Shown here piece after piece: positions 7,068 through 15,959 of a stretch of 26,977 nucleotides of DNA (within the stretch, counting starts at the first letter, position 1; each line of letters opens with the position of its first letter). The notes beneath the pieces are model-generated. The model was not told where the DNA came from. It saw only the letters and a program-made list of their open reading frames with translations, and searched no databases. Both the position numbers and the translations under genes were made by a program. Source of the DNA: a virus. The stretch spans positions 1-26,977 of the IMG/VR virus record IMGVR_UViG_3300007276_000243; one strand, written 5' to 3'.

Positions 7068-8525
7068 ATGGCAGGATCAGTCCAAGCAGCCCCAGGTTTT
7101 GATTTGCAACCTAGTTCGCATCAAACCCCGTTGGCATCAAATTATATTACTGACTTCAACTTTTTGAATCAGTACTTACCAGACACATACGAAAAAGAAT
7201 TCGAGCGTTATGGTAACCGAACAATCTCTTCATTCATTAGAATGGTAGGGGCAGAAATGCCTTCTAACTCAGACCTTATCAAATGGGCAGAGCAGGGAAG
7301 ATTACACACGAAGTACACAAACTGTGGAGTATTAGCTTCAACAGGGGCGGCAGAGCCAGTATTTCAAATAAACGATGTACTTAACCCTGCAGGGTCAACA
7401 GCACAGCCTGGTTCAGGAGCAGTTGTTCAGGTAGCAATTAGAGTAGGTCAAACAGTTGTTGTTGTAAACAACGATGGTTCAGGAGAGTTTAAAGGTATCG
7501 TTACGCTTGTTAATCTTGCAAACAACCAGGTAACTATTGCAATGTATGCTGCAGCAGGTTACACAGGTGGTACAGGAGTAGGGAACGCTGACGCAAGCAT
7601 CTTTATTTATGGTTCTGAGTTTAGAAAAGGAACAAACGGAATGCAAGGTTCTTTAGAGGCTGATGATTTCATCTTCGAGAATTCACCAATTATCATTAAA
7701 GATAAGTATGCAGTATCAGGTTCTGATATGGCACAGATCGGATGGATTGAGGTGACTACAGAGAATGGAGCTTCAGGTTACCTATGGTACTTGAAGTCTG
7801 AGCATGAAACTCGTTTACGTTACGATGACTACCTTGAAACTGCAATGATTGAAGCAGTTCCTGCTGAAGCAGCTTCAGGAGCATTAACTCAAACTACTTC
7901 AGACCAGGTTGGAAACAAAGGTTCTGAGGGTGTATTCTACGTAGTACAAAACAGAGGTAATGTATGGTCAGGTGGAAACCCTAACGCTTTAGGAGATTTT
8001 GACAACATCATATCTCGTCTAGATAAGCAAGGTGCTATTGAGGAAAATGTAATTTTCTTAAACAGAGACTTTGGTTTTGACATTGACGATATGTTAGCTG
8101 CTCAAAATTCTTACGGTGGTGGTGGTACTTCTTACGGTCTTTTTGACAATGACAAGGAGATGGCACTTAACTTAGGTTTTACAGGATTCCGTAGAGGTTA
8201 TGACTTCTACAAGACAGACTGGAAATACCTAAACGACCCAACAATGCGTGGAGGTGTAGACGGAACAGGAAGCATCAATGGTTTATTAGTACCTGCAGGT
8301 TCAACTACAGTGTATGACCAAATCATGGGTAAAAATGCTAAACGTCCTTTCTTGCACGTTCGTTACAGAGCTTCAGAAACTGAGGACAGACGTTACAAAA
8401 CTTGGATTACTGGTTCTGCTGGTGGTGCAAAAACATCTGACTTAGATGCGATGGAAGTAAACTTCTTGAGTGAAAGAGCTGTATGTACCCTAGGTGCAAA
8501 CAACTTCTTTATCTTCCAAGATTAA
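7068..8525 (+). CDS. major capsid protein, HK97-like, 485 aa
   Basis: This is the shell subunit. Length, position after a scaffold and before connector genes, and composition all fit. An N-terminal arm of about 35 residues precedes a helical segment LPDTYEKEFERYGNRTISSF. Residues about 115-185 look like an inserted beta domain (AIRVGQTVVVVNNDGSGEFK and following Gly/Val/Thr-rich strands). A long helical segment near 250-275 (SEHETRLRYDDYLETAMIEA) suits the HK97 spine helix region. Arginine is encoded largely by CGT here, whereas neighbouring genes use AGA and AGG heavily, as expected for a very highly translated gene. A strong stem-loop with T-tract follows the stop by 14 bases. Fold assignment is inferred, not modelled. 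Confidence 0.88.
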   Translation: MAGSVQAAPGFDLQPSSHQTPLASNYITDFNFLNQYLPDTYEKEFERYGNRTISSFIRMVGAEMPSNSDLIKWAEQGRLHTKYTNCGVLASTGAAEPVFQINDVLNPAGSTAQPGSGAVVQVAIRVGQTVVVVNNDGSGEFKGIVTLVNLANNQVTIAMYAAAGYTGGTGVGNADASIFIYGSEFRKGTNGMQGSLEADDFIFENSPIIIKDKYAVSGSDMAQIGWIEVTTENGASGYLWYLKSEHETRLRYDDYLETAMIEAVPAEAASGALTQTTSDQVGNKGSEGVFYVVQNRGNVWSGGNPNALGDFDNIISRLDKQGAIEENVIFLNRDFGFDIDDMLAAQNSYGGGGTSYGLFDNDKEMALNLGFTGFRRGYDFYKTDWKYLNDPTMRGGVDGTGSINGLLVPAGSTTVYDQIMGKNAKRPFLHVRYRASETEDRRYKTWITGSAGGAKTSDLDAMEVNFLSERAVCTLGANNFFIFQD

Positions 8526-8538
8526 GTAGCTTAAATAT

Positions 8539-8579
8539 AGAGGTGGCAGAAACCCTAGAAGGGATGCCACCTCTTTTTT
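8539..8579 (+). terminator. strong intrinsic terminator/attenuator after the capsid gene
   Basis: Perfect 10-bp arms AGAGGTGGCA (8539-8548) and TGCCACCTCT (8565-8574) are followed by a T-tract (8574-8579). The 16-base loop contains a second small hairpin, CCCT-AGA-AGGG. No promoter box is visible before the next ATG at 8605, so the downstream gene probably depends on incomplete termination, which would lower its dose relative to capsid. Confidence 0.88.
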
Positions 8580-8604
8580 ATAAATTAAATTCAAATTATA
8601 TCTA

Positions 8605-9354
8605 ATGAAAAAAAATGTCCAATTAGTAGACAAGGTCTACAAGTTAACAAGGAACGCAGCGCCTTTATCTTTCATGCTTGCAACAAGACACACTAGAAGA
8701 TTCCCATTACTTTGGTTAGACGAAGAGGAAGGGGTTCAAAGAGCTTTACGTTATGCTAGAAACCAGAAATCACCTTTTGAAGATGAGCAGGATGGTAACG
8801 CAATACTAGAGCCAATTATTTTTGAGGATGGTTTCCTAAGGGTTCCTAAATCAAACCAAATACTACAAAGGTTTTTATCTTTACACCCACACAATGGATC
8901 AAAGTTTAAAGAGCTTGACAACTCTAAGGAGGCAAAAGAAATTGTTGAAAATATTAATATAGAGGTTGATGCGATGATCGAGGCACGTTCTTTATCTATA
9001 GTTCAGCTTGAAACTCTAACTAGGGTTTTATTTTCTAAAGACCCTTCTAAGATTAGTACAGACGAAATGAAGAGGGATATATTGGTTTATGCTAGGAGAG
9101 ACCCGCACGAGTTTATGGCTATCATAAATGACCCTGTATTAAAGCTTCATGCAACCGTACATAAATTTTTTGAGGAAGGTCTTATTAAGTTTAGAAACAA
9201 ACAAAAAGAAGTCTGGTTTAATACCAAGACAAACAAAACAAGGCTTTGTACTATACCATATGGCGAAGACCCTATATATATTATCTCATCATTCTTTCAG
9301 TCTGATGATGGTGTAGATGCTTTAAAGCACCTAGAAAACCTGTTGGATTTATAG
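8605..9354 (+). CDS. conserved head-region protein of unknown function, 249 aa
   Basis: This is a soluble, charged protein without signal peptide or membrane segment. Two distinct stretches stand out: RHTRRFPLLWLDEEEGVQRA (about 28-47) followed by a polar segment with NQKSPFEDEQDGNAILEPI (about 53-71), and a helical second half (residues 115-200) ending in DPIYIISSFFQSDDGVDALK. I recall similar sequences in the structural clusters of other Bacteroidota and marine phages but know no assigned role. It lies alone between the post-capsid terminator and a second terminator, so it is probably made at lower level by read-through from the capsid message. A head-completion or assembly role is a guess from position. 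Confidence 0.72.
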   Translation: MKKNVQLVDKVYKLTRNAAPLSFMLATRHTRRFPLLWLDEEEGVQRALRYARNQKSPFEDEQDGNAILEPIIFEDGFLRVPKSNQILQRFLSLHPHNGSKFKELDNSKEAKEIVENINIEVDAMIEARSLSIVQLETLTRVLFSKDPSKISTDEMKRDILVYARRDPHEFMAIINDPVLKLHATVHKFFEEGLIKFRNKQKEVWFNTKTNKTRLCTIPYGEDPIYIISSFFQSDDGVDALKHLENLLDL

Positions 9355-9378
9355 TTAGGTTTAGTAATATCAAAAGGA

Positions 9379-9408
9379 GGGGTCAAATTTATGACCTCTT
9401 TTTTTTTT
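9379..9408 (+). terminator. intrinsic terminator before the tail unit
   Basis: The arms AGGGGTCA (9379-9386) and TGACCTCT (9393-9400) pair with one G-T wobble around loop AATTTA. The stem can be extended by further G-T and A-T pairs with the flanking sequence. Nine T residues follow (9400-9408). The element ends the 8605-9354 message; promoter box P3 starts four bases later. Confidence 0.85.
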
Positions 9409-9411
9409 AAC

Positions 9412-9419
9412 TATATTTG
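9412..9419 (+). promoter_or_regulatory. Bacteroidota-type promoter, -7 box TATATTTG (P3)
   Basis: TATATTTG directly follows the terminator T-tract and precedes the ATG at 9437 by 17 bases. No clear -33 element is seen. It should drive the connector and tail genes through about 17313, as no other terminator is visible in that span. The terminator-promoter arrangement repeats the one at 140-181. Confidence 0.65.
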
Positions 9420-9436
9420 TGTAAATAATAGTTAGG

Positions 9437-10168
9437 ATGATAAACGATATTCGGAACACAGTTTTAGCCGTATTAAATAAAAACAATTACGGATATATCT
9501 CTCCACAGGATTTTAATTTATACGCACAACAGGCTCAGATGGATTTGTTTGAGGACTACTTCTATGCTTATAACTATCAGGTAAATAAAGAAAACCAAAG
9601 GACATCAGGTACAGGATATGCTGACCTAAAAAAAGGGTATGTTGAGGTGATTGATTTTTTCTCAGTAACATCAAGCCTAACACCAGCACCAACAATTCTT
9701 TTAGCAAACAAGTATTTTTTACCATCTCTTTTAACTACAGGGTCTGACTATTATCAAATAAACAAAATATTTATAGGCGGCACAGAGTTGGAAAGGGTTG
9801 AGCAAAGTAAAATTTTATTACTTAACAGCTCTCCTTTAACCGCCCCTTCTACAATGTTCCCTGCGTACACCACAGAGGGTAATATTGCCACAGTATACCC
9901 TGCACTTACTGCGCCTATACCCGATGTAGTTAGTCAGTACATAAGGTATCCTAAGGCGCCTAAATGGACCTACGTAGATTTAGGTACAAATAGTGAGCCT
10001 GTTTTTGACCAAACGCAGCCAGACTACCAGGACTTTGAATTGTTCCCAGACGATGCTACAGACTTAACGATGAAAATTTTGCAGTACGCGGGGGTTTCTA
10101 TAAGAGAGGCATCGGTTGTTCAATACGCAGGAGCTAAAGAGGCTGCTGAAACTAATAGCGAGAAATAG
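9437..10168 (+). CDS. head-tail connector / tail ring protein, 243 aa
   Basis: The N-terminus (INDIRNTVLAVLNKNNYGYI, then SPQDFNLYAQQAQMDLFEDY) is a helical signature I associate with a connector or ring protein of crAss-like and other Bacteroidota podoviruses. The middle (about residues 60-190) is beta-rich with many Thr, Ser and Pro, and the C-terminal 40 residues are helical again (DDATDLTMKILQYAGVSIRE). Such proteins form rings below the portal. It leads the tail unit behind promoter P3 and is separated from the next connector gene by only two bases, which supports joint assembly. The specific ring position cannot be told from sequence alone. Confidence 0.75.
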   Translation: MINDIRNTVLAVLNKNNYGYISPQDFNLYAQQAQMDLFEDYFYAYNYQVNKENQRTSGTGYADLKKGYVEVIDFFSVTSSLTPAPTILLANKYFLPSLLTTGSDYYQINKIFIGGTELERVEQSKILLLNSSPLTAPSTMFPAYTTEGNIATVYPALTAPIPDVVSQYIRYPKAPKWTYVDLGTNSEPVFDQTQPDYQDFELFPDDATDLTMKILQYAGVSIREASVVQYAGAKEAAETNSEK

Positions 10169-10170
10169 AT

Positions 10171-11094
10171 ATGTCATACATTAGCCAATACGAATACTAC
10201 GAAAATGGAGGTAATGCGCCTGAAAATGAAAACTGGGGTTCATACCAGTACGTATCGTTAAAAGATATAGTTGTAAACTACCAGTTGATGTACTCAGGAA
10301 ATCATTCGTTAGTAAATAATGAGGAGAGGTACAAGATACTGTTCCATGCTAAGAGGGCAATCCAGGAGTTAAACTATGACGCTTTTAAGGAAATAAAAGT
10401 ATTGCAGCTAACTGTATGTGAAGACCTTAGGTTTATTCTTCCTTCTGACTATGTGAATTGGGTTAGGATATCTTACTATCAAAATGGTGTTATAAGACCA
10501 ATGGTAGAAAACATCCAGGTAAACTCCGCACAGGCTTACCTGCAGGACAATAACTGCAACATACTTTTTGATCAAAACGGTGGTGTATTAAAGCCTGAGT
10601 TTTCCCCGTTAGACTTTGACAGGATAACGGCACAACAGCCGAGTATATATCTAAACACCCTAAGCCCCTACAATGGTTTGCTTGGATATGAGTTTGAAGG
10701 TCTTTGGTACTTTAATTTTGCGGTAGGTGCTAGGTATGGCTTAAACACTGAAACAGCAAACGCCAACCCAACATTTAGGATAGACAAAAAAGCAGGTGTA
10801 ATAAACTTTGATTCTACCATGGCAAACAATAGCTGTATCTTGGAGTATGTTTCAGACGGTATGGAGAATGGTATTGATTCGGATGTTACGGTAAACAAAT
10901 TATTTGAGGACTATGTATACGCTTACATTAGTTATCAAATATTAAACTCTAAGCTAGGGGTTCAGGAGTATGTGGTCAACAGGTCTAGAAAAGCCAAGAC
11001 AGCCCTCCTAAGGAACGCAAAAATAAGATTAAGCAATATACACCCAGGAAGATTGTTGATGAGTCTAAGGGGAAGAGATAAGTGGATAAAGTAA
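10171..11094 (+). CDS. tail ring / tubular protein, second connector gene, 307 aa
   Basis: An N-terminal helical part (ERYKILFHAKRAIQELNYDA, about 52-71) leads into beta-rich sequence with LPSDYVNWVRISYYQNGVIR (about 90-109) and FRIDKKAGVINFDSTM (about 202-217). A C-terminal helical stretch, LFEDYVYAYISYQILNSK, and a basic tail, SLRGRDKWIK, close the protein. This helix-beta-helix plan is common in podovirus gatekeeper proteins such as T7 gp11, and the LPxDYVNW motif is familiar to me from crAss-like connector genes. The stop is one base from the start of the nozzle gene, consistent with tail assembly in the order connector, ring, nozzle. The role is inferred from gene order and recalled motifs. 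Confidence 0.75.
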   Translation: MSYISQYEYYENGGNAPENENWGSYQYVSLKDIVVNYQLMYSGNHSLVNNEERYKILFHAKRAIQELNYDAFKEIKVLQLTVCEDLRFILPSDYVNWVRISYYQNGVIRPMVENIQVNSAQAYLQDNNCNILFDQNGGVLKPEFSPLDFDRITAQQPSIYLNTLSPYNGLLGYEFEGLWYFNFAVGARYGLNTETANANPTFRIDKKAGVINFDSTMANNSCILEYVSDGMENGIDSDVTVNKLFEDYVYAYISYQILNSKLGVQEYVVNRSRKAKTALLRNAKIRLSNIHPGRLLMSLRGRDKWIK

Positions 11095-11095
11095 T

Positions 11096-14000
11096 ATGGC
11101 TACATTTCAAAGAAATTTTATACAGGGTAAAATGAATAAATCCGTTGACGAGAGACTCGTGCCAAACGGACAATATATTGATGCAGTAAACGTAAGGCTA
11201 GGCTCTTCTGAGTCTTCTGAGATAGGTGCTGTTGAAAACTCTAAGGGAAACACAAAACTAACATCTTTGTCTTACCTGGGTCAGCCATTAAGTGATAGTG
11301 CTAGATGTATTGGTGCTTTTGAAGATGGCGCAAACGAAACAATATACTGGTTTATACACGACTCAAACTTTGGGTCTACAAGCCCGACAGGAAAAATAGA
11401 TTTAATTGTCTCGTTTAATATTACAACTAGCATACTGGTATACCATGTAATAAGTGTCGCAAACAGTAGCGTATTGTCTGACAAAACTGTTTTAAATTTT
11501 AATGATAAATACCTAATAACGGGCATAAACCTTGTTGATGGCTTGCTGTTCTTTACAGACAACTACAACCCGCCTAGGTTTATAAATGTAAGTAGAAAAT
11601 ATTCAAACCCATCGGGGACACCTTTAGTAGATGGGGGCGGCAACGCTGTTTTATTGGAAGAGTCGTTGCTGGTTATAAAAAAACCACCATATAGTGCGCC
11701 TAGTATTGAGTTGACCACAACCTCTGGGGGTGATGAAAACTATTTAGAAGAACGTTTTATATGTTTCGCTTACAGGTATGAATACCAGGATGACGAATAC
11801 TCTGCAACCTCACAGTTTTCAGATGCGGCATTTAGCCAAAAACCATTTCTTTTTAGTACAGAGGCTTACTTAAATGATGGCGCTGTAAACAGGTTTAATA
11901 CGGCTATTATCACATACAACTCTGGCGGTCCTTTGGTTACATCTATAGAGCTGTTGTTTAAAGACAGTGATGGTACTGTTGTCAAGGTTATAGAAAAGTT
12001 GAATAAATCTAATCTAGGTTTAGCAGACAACACTGAGTATACATACAACTTTAGGAATAGTAAAATATTTACAATACTTCCAGAGGCTGAACTACTTAGG
12101 CTTTATGACAATGTCCCTTTATTAGCACAAGCTCAGACACTTATGGGTAACAGGCTAATGTATGGCAACTACATTGAAAACTATAACCTTTTAGATAGTA
12201 ACAATTCACCTGTAAGGTTTGAGTTTGAGACTAAACTTATAACTGAACTAATAGGATTTAAAGAATTGGAAGACTCTAAAGATGATGTTAGCTATAACTT
12301 TGGTTCATCAGTAACCGTTACAGGTGCACAGCTTGTGTTTGACCTTACGGATATCGAGCTAAAGGCAGGTTCTCTTATATCTATTGACGCCTCCTTTTCT
12401 CACAGCTCATTTGCAGGAAACACACCCACAGAGCAGACGCAGGAAACCGAGGCTGTATTTGGGTATACACTAAACCAAGATTTTAACAGCGTATATGATC
12501 TTGCCACAAGTGTAGACTTCCAAGAAAAAATAGGTATTGGCGGGTCTGGTGGTAACATAAAGCCAGTTTATGACTCTGACCCCTTGGTAGAAACGTCTTG
12601 TGATGGAACAACATTTACAGATTTAGTTAACTGTAATATACCAACAACTTTAGATTCAAACGAACCCACCACATGGACAAAGTATGAAAGTGGAATATCT
12701 GCAGCGAATCAGTCTATAAGGATTATAACATCTCCAGGTTCTAATAAAATAGGACTAGAGATTGTTGCTGTTAGAAGGGTTGATGATGTGGCGACACCAA
12801 CACAAAGTGCTTACGAATACTTTAATTGGAATATAGCAGAGGTTACCTTTCAGCAAATAAGTGACACAAAAAGCCTTCACAGTAACAGGGATTACGAGAC
12901 AGCTATCATTTACATGGATGAGTTCAATAGGTCTACAACAGCTTTAGTTAGTCCTAACAACAGTGAACACATACCTTGCGGGGATTCTGATAAAAAAAAT
13001 TACATTCAGGTAAGTATACCGACTACACAAAAACCTCCGTTCTGGGCAACAAAGTATAAGTTTGCTATTAAGCCTAGTGCTGAAACGTATGAGACTATTT
13101 ATACAAACATATTTTTTGCAGACCCACTAACTAATGACACCTATTTTTTGCTAGAGGGGGAGAATCAAAGGAAGGTTGAGACAGGCGATAGGTATATTGT
13201 AAAGGCGGACACAAGTGGTCCTTTGCTTAAGTGCGCATATGCAACCGTTTTAGAAAAGGAGGCTAAGGAAGCTGACTTTTTAGAAATCCCTCCTACGGTA
13301 GGAGATCCTCCAGTTGATGTTAAATTACCTGCAGGAACATACATGAAAATGAAAGCACAAAACTTTTCCACTGCTCTAGGTGAGAAACCAGTAATCGCAC
13401 CAGGTAAGCAGAACCAGACTGCATATGTTGGTGGTTTATTTCCTATTTTGCCCTACGTAGGATTTGGTGATAGAAACGATGATGGGTCATACACAAACTA
13501 TGACATCCCTGCAGGAAGTAGGATTGCTTTAAACTTTGATTTTTCAAGGAGAGGAACAGGGGATGGTAATAGAAAGTGTGAGAAAAGGATATACAGGCTT
13601 GATGCTTCGTTAACCGCGTCTAAAGATTATAACAACATCATTGACTGGTTTAATGGGGATAATGTACAGGAAATTTTAAATACAGGTCAGGCAGATATTG
13701 GTGACGGTGGTACTGTTGATAATGAATACATACCTACTACTACAAATAATATTGATTTTGGTTTTTATGGTATTACACCTGACTTAGGTATTAACTACTA
13801 CAGGTGGTATCAAAATTCAATTACAAACGAAATACGTTTTATTGCTTCTGGTACTGCTGCGTGTAGTGGTAGCGGAAGAAAAAGACGTTCTGCTGTAGAA
13901 ATGACATGGACAATTTTTAGGGCTGAAAACACACTTGTTTTTGAAACAGAGCCAACTGATGCGCAGCCAGATGTATGGTACGAGGGGTCACAGGTTTTTG

Positions 14001-15787
14001 ATATCGTAAAGGAAGGTTGTTTGTTTGACATTGCTGTTAACACAGTAGAACCAGTAGCCATCGCTTTTGAGTATACCCTACAGGGGGTACAGGAGCAGTT
14101 AGTTGTTAACCCTGGGGAGTCAATACAAAACATAAACGGTGACTGCGGTTCGATGACAACATCTGCTTCTACTCCACCAAACAATCCATCAAACATTACA
14201 ATAACATCCACAGCGGTAGATAATGTACATTTAGGAAACGTTCAGTCACAGACTCTAACGCAGCCTGCTATTATAGACACATCTTTCTTTAACTGCTTTG
14301 CTTTTGGAAATGGTGTAGAGAGTTATAAAATTAGAGACTCAATTATTGGTAGACCACTGCTTTTAGGTAACAGGGTTACAACAACATCATCTGAGGATTA
14401 CAGGCAGGCTGATCGTTTTGCGGATATTACATACAGTGGTATATACAACGATGAAAGTAATGTAAACAAGCTGAACGAGTTTAACTTAGGCTTGTTGAAC
14501 TTCAAAAGAACCGAAGAGTCTTTTGGACCAATACAAAAATTGTTTGGTAGAAGCACTGACGTATTAACGCTTCAGGAGGATAAAATATCTTACGTACTTG
14601 CAGGTAAAAATTTATTGTCTGATGCCGCTGTTGGTGGTGCTATAACGTCTGTTCCAGAGGTTCTTGGTACTCAGATAGCTAGGCTTGAAGAGTTTGGTAT
14701 AAGTTTTAATCCAGAAAGTTTTGCGGTTTATGGCGCTGATAAATATTTTACGGACCAAAAGCGTGGTGTTTTAATTCAATTAAAGGGTAGCGCTTATTCT
14801 AATGAGCAGTTAAATGTTATTTCCCAGTCTGGAATGCGTTCATGGTTTAGGGATAAGTTTATAGCATCTCCAAACAATCAAAAGCTAGGAGGATATGATC
14901 CGTATATGGATGAGTTTGTTTTATCTTTAAATGATAGGCTACTTCCTATGGAAGAGGTGTGTACCGACTGTGGGGTAAACCAATTCTTTATACATAAAGA
15001 AAATGAAGAAGGAAAATTATTTTGTTTCGATGTTGGTCAACTGGTTGGAGACGTGTTGATTGATATAAATTTAAGTAATTTTTCTGGCGGTCAGTTTAAT
15101 GTTGTAGTAACATACAACACGTTATCTAGTATTGTTCCATTAACTAATGGGTCAAATACCATTACTGTAAATAAAAGCCAGGTATTAATAGACAGGGTAG
15201 AGATTTTCTTTCAAGGCGGTAATAATAATGCGGATGTGGAGTTTATAGTTAACTGTCCAGCGGCAGATAACATACAAATATTTCAGGTGTGTGTTTCAGA
15301 TAATATAGACGCAGGTAAGTTTATACATAACGAGTATAGATGGATTGATGGAGACTTTGTTTCTCCGTTACACCAAGACCAAATAGAACTATCTAATTCA
15401 AATACCTCACCTATTGTTTCGCAGTATGCGTTTGTTTCAGGACCGCAGGGGGCTGGCATTATTCCTGCAGATGGCGCAGATGTTTCTATTATATCAAACA
15501 AAATTGCCCCTACAGACACCTTTGTTTTTAATAAATCAATGAGTTTTAGGTACTTAAGAACCAGTACATTATATGCAAACACGCCTGCTTCAATTCAAAA
15601 CCTACTAAACGCATCAATAGATTTAGGTTTTAATGGATCTGATCCAACATACTTCTCTAACTTTACAATGCCTTCAGGAAACTCAGGTGATTACCTGTAT
15701 TTAATATACGACTATAGAAAGCCTGTGTTGGTAGATTTATGTTACTCAACCGTAAACAATGTAGACTCATGCTGTGGATGCGATTAA
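11096..15787 (+). CDS. large tail nozzle / tail stabilisation protein, 1563 aa
   Basis: The N-terminus FIQGKMNKSVDERLVPNGQY (about 7-26) followed by DAVNVRLGSSESSEIGAVEN is a signature of large tail proteins in crAss-like and related Bacteroidota podoviruses, annotated as tail stabilisation or muzzle proteins. ICFAYRYEYQDDEYSATSQF (about 223-242) is another recurring block. Near residues 1211-1275, YGADKYFTDQKRGVLIQLKG, then GMRSWFRDKF and GGYDPYMDEFVLS, resemble propeller-type strands found in podovirus nozzles. Most of the chain is beta-rich, Asn/Thr/Ser-rich and without membrane segments. The last residues are cysteine-rich, ending NVDSCCGCD, just upstream of another Cys-rich tail gene. 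The protein should form the tube at the lower end of the tail. Placement as nozzle is by family resemblance and gene order. Confidence 0.82.
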   Translation: MATFQRNFIQGKMNKSVDERLVPNGQYIDAVNVRLGSSESSEIGAVENSKGNTKLTSLSYLGQPLSDSARCIGAFEDGANETIYWFIHDSNFGSTSPTGKIDLIVSFNITTSILVYHVISVANSSVLSDKTVLNFNDKYLITGINLVDGLLFFTDNYNPPRFINVSRKYSNPSGTPLVDGGGNAVLLEESLLVIKKPPYSAPSIELTTTSGGDENYLEERFICFAYRYEYQDDEYSATSQFSDAAFSQKPFLFSTEAYLNDGAVNRFNTAIITYNSGGPLVTSIELLFKDSDGTVVKVIEKLNKSNLGLADNTEYTYNFRNSKIFTILPEAELLRLYDNVPLLAQAQTLMGNRLMYGNYIENYNLLDSNNSPVRFEFETKLITELIGFKELEDSKDDVSYNFGSSVTVTGAQLVFDLTDIELKAGSLISIDASFSHSSFAGNTPTEQTQETEAVFGYTLNQDFNSVYDLATSVDFQEKIGIGGSGGNIKPVYDSDPLVETSCDGTTFTDLVNCNIPTTLDSNEPTTWTKYESGISAANQSIRIITSPGSNKIGLEIVAVRRVDDVATPTQSAYEYFNWNIAEVTFQQISDTKSLHSNRDYETAIIYMDEFNRSTTALVSPNNSEHIPCGDSDKKNYIQVSIPTTQKPPFWATKYKFAIKPSAETYETIYTNIFFADPLTNDTYFLLEGENQRKVETGDRYIVKADTSGPLLKCAYATVLEKEAKEADFLEIPPTVGDPPVDVKLPAGTYMKMKAQNFSTALGEKPVIAPGKQNQTAYVGGLFPILPYVGFGDRNDDGSYTNYDIPAGSRIALNFDFSRRGTGDGNRKCEKRIYRLDASLTASKDYNNIIDWFNGDNVQEILNTGQADIGDGGTVDNEYIPTTTNNIDFGFYGITPDLGINYYRWYQNSITNEIRFIASGTAACSGSGRKRRSAVEMTWTIFRAENTLVFETEPTDAQPDVWYEGSQVFDIVKEGCLFDIAVNTVEPVAIAFEYTLQGVQEQLVVNPGESIQNINGDCGSMTTSASTPPNNPSNITITSTAVDNVHLGNVQSQTLTQPAIIDTSFFNCFAFGNGVESYKIRDSIIGRPLLLGNRVTTTSSEDYRQADRFADITYSGIYNDESNVNKLNEFNLGLLNFKRTEESFGPIQKLFGRSTDVLTLQEDKISYVLAGKNLLSDAAVGGAITSVPEVLGTQIARLEEFGISFNPESFAVYGADKYFTDQKRGVLIQLKGSAYSNEQLNVISQSGMRSWFRDKFIASPNNQKLGGYDPYMDEFVLSLNDRLLPMEEVCTDCGVNQFFIHKENEEGKLFCFDVGQLVGDVLIDINLSNFSGGQFNVVVTYNTLSSIVPLTNGSNTITVNKSQVLIDRVEIFFQGGNNNADVEFIVNCPAADNIQIFQVCVSDNIDAGKFIHNEYRWIDGDFVSPLHQDQIELSNSNTSPIVSQYAFVSGPQGAGIIPADGADVSIISNKIAPTDTFVFNKSMSFRYLRTSTLYANTPASIQNLLNASIDLGFNGSDPTYFSNFTMPSGNSGDYLYLIYDYRKPVLVDLCYSTVNNVDSCCGCD

Positions 15788-15799
15788 ATATAAATAACT

Positions 15800-15958
15800 A
15801 TGAAATATACAAATAGCTGGAAAGCAAATGCTAAAAAAGCAAACAAAATTAACGTTATTGTTAGGTTAGGTAAGCTAACTTTTATTAACTTTAGTCTTAA
15901 GCTAGGCGGAGAAAAAAAGTTTGTTTTAACTGTCTTAAACTTTACAATAAAAAATTAG
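15800..15958 (+). CDS. small basic hypothetical protein, 52 aa
   Basis: An ATG at 15800 opens 52 codons to a TAG at 15956-15958. The N-terminal 16 residues are polar and basic (Lys, Asn, Ala), and the rest alternates hydrophobic and polar residues like two or three beta strands (INVIVRLGKLTFINFSLKLG). It fills what would otherwise be a 172-base gap in a densely packed tail operon and ends one base before the next ATG. It has the A/T-rich leader typical of its neighbours. I do not recognise it; the short length keeps confidence moderate. Confidence 0.6.
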   Translation: MKYTNSWKANAKKANKINVIVRLGKLTFINFSLKLGGEKKFVLTVLNFTIKN

Positions 15959-15959
15959 T

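Noticed and set aside
13861-13895. GRKRRSA, resembling a furin-type cleavage site in the tail protein
   Set aside because: Such proteases are not relevant in bacteria; a short basic cluster in a 1563-aa protein is expected by chance.
13810-14211. 133-codon open frame on the minus strand
   Set aside because: It lies wholly inside the 1563-aa tail gene, has no promoter or partner, and its composition follows the reverse reading of Thr/Val-rich coding sequence. All strong genes here are on the + strand.
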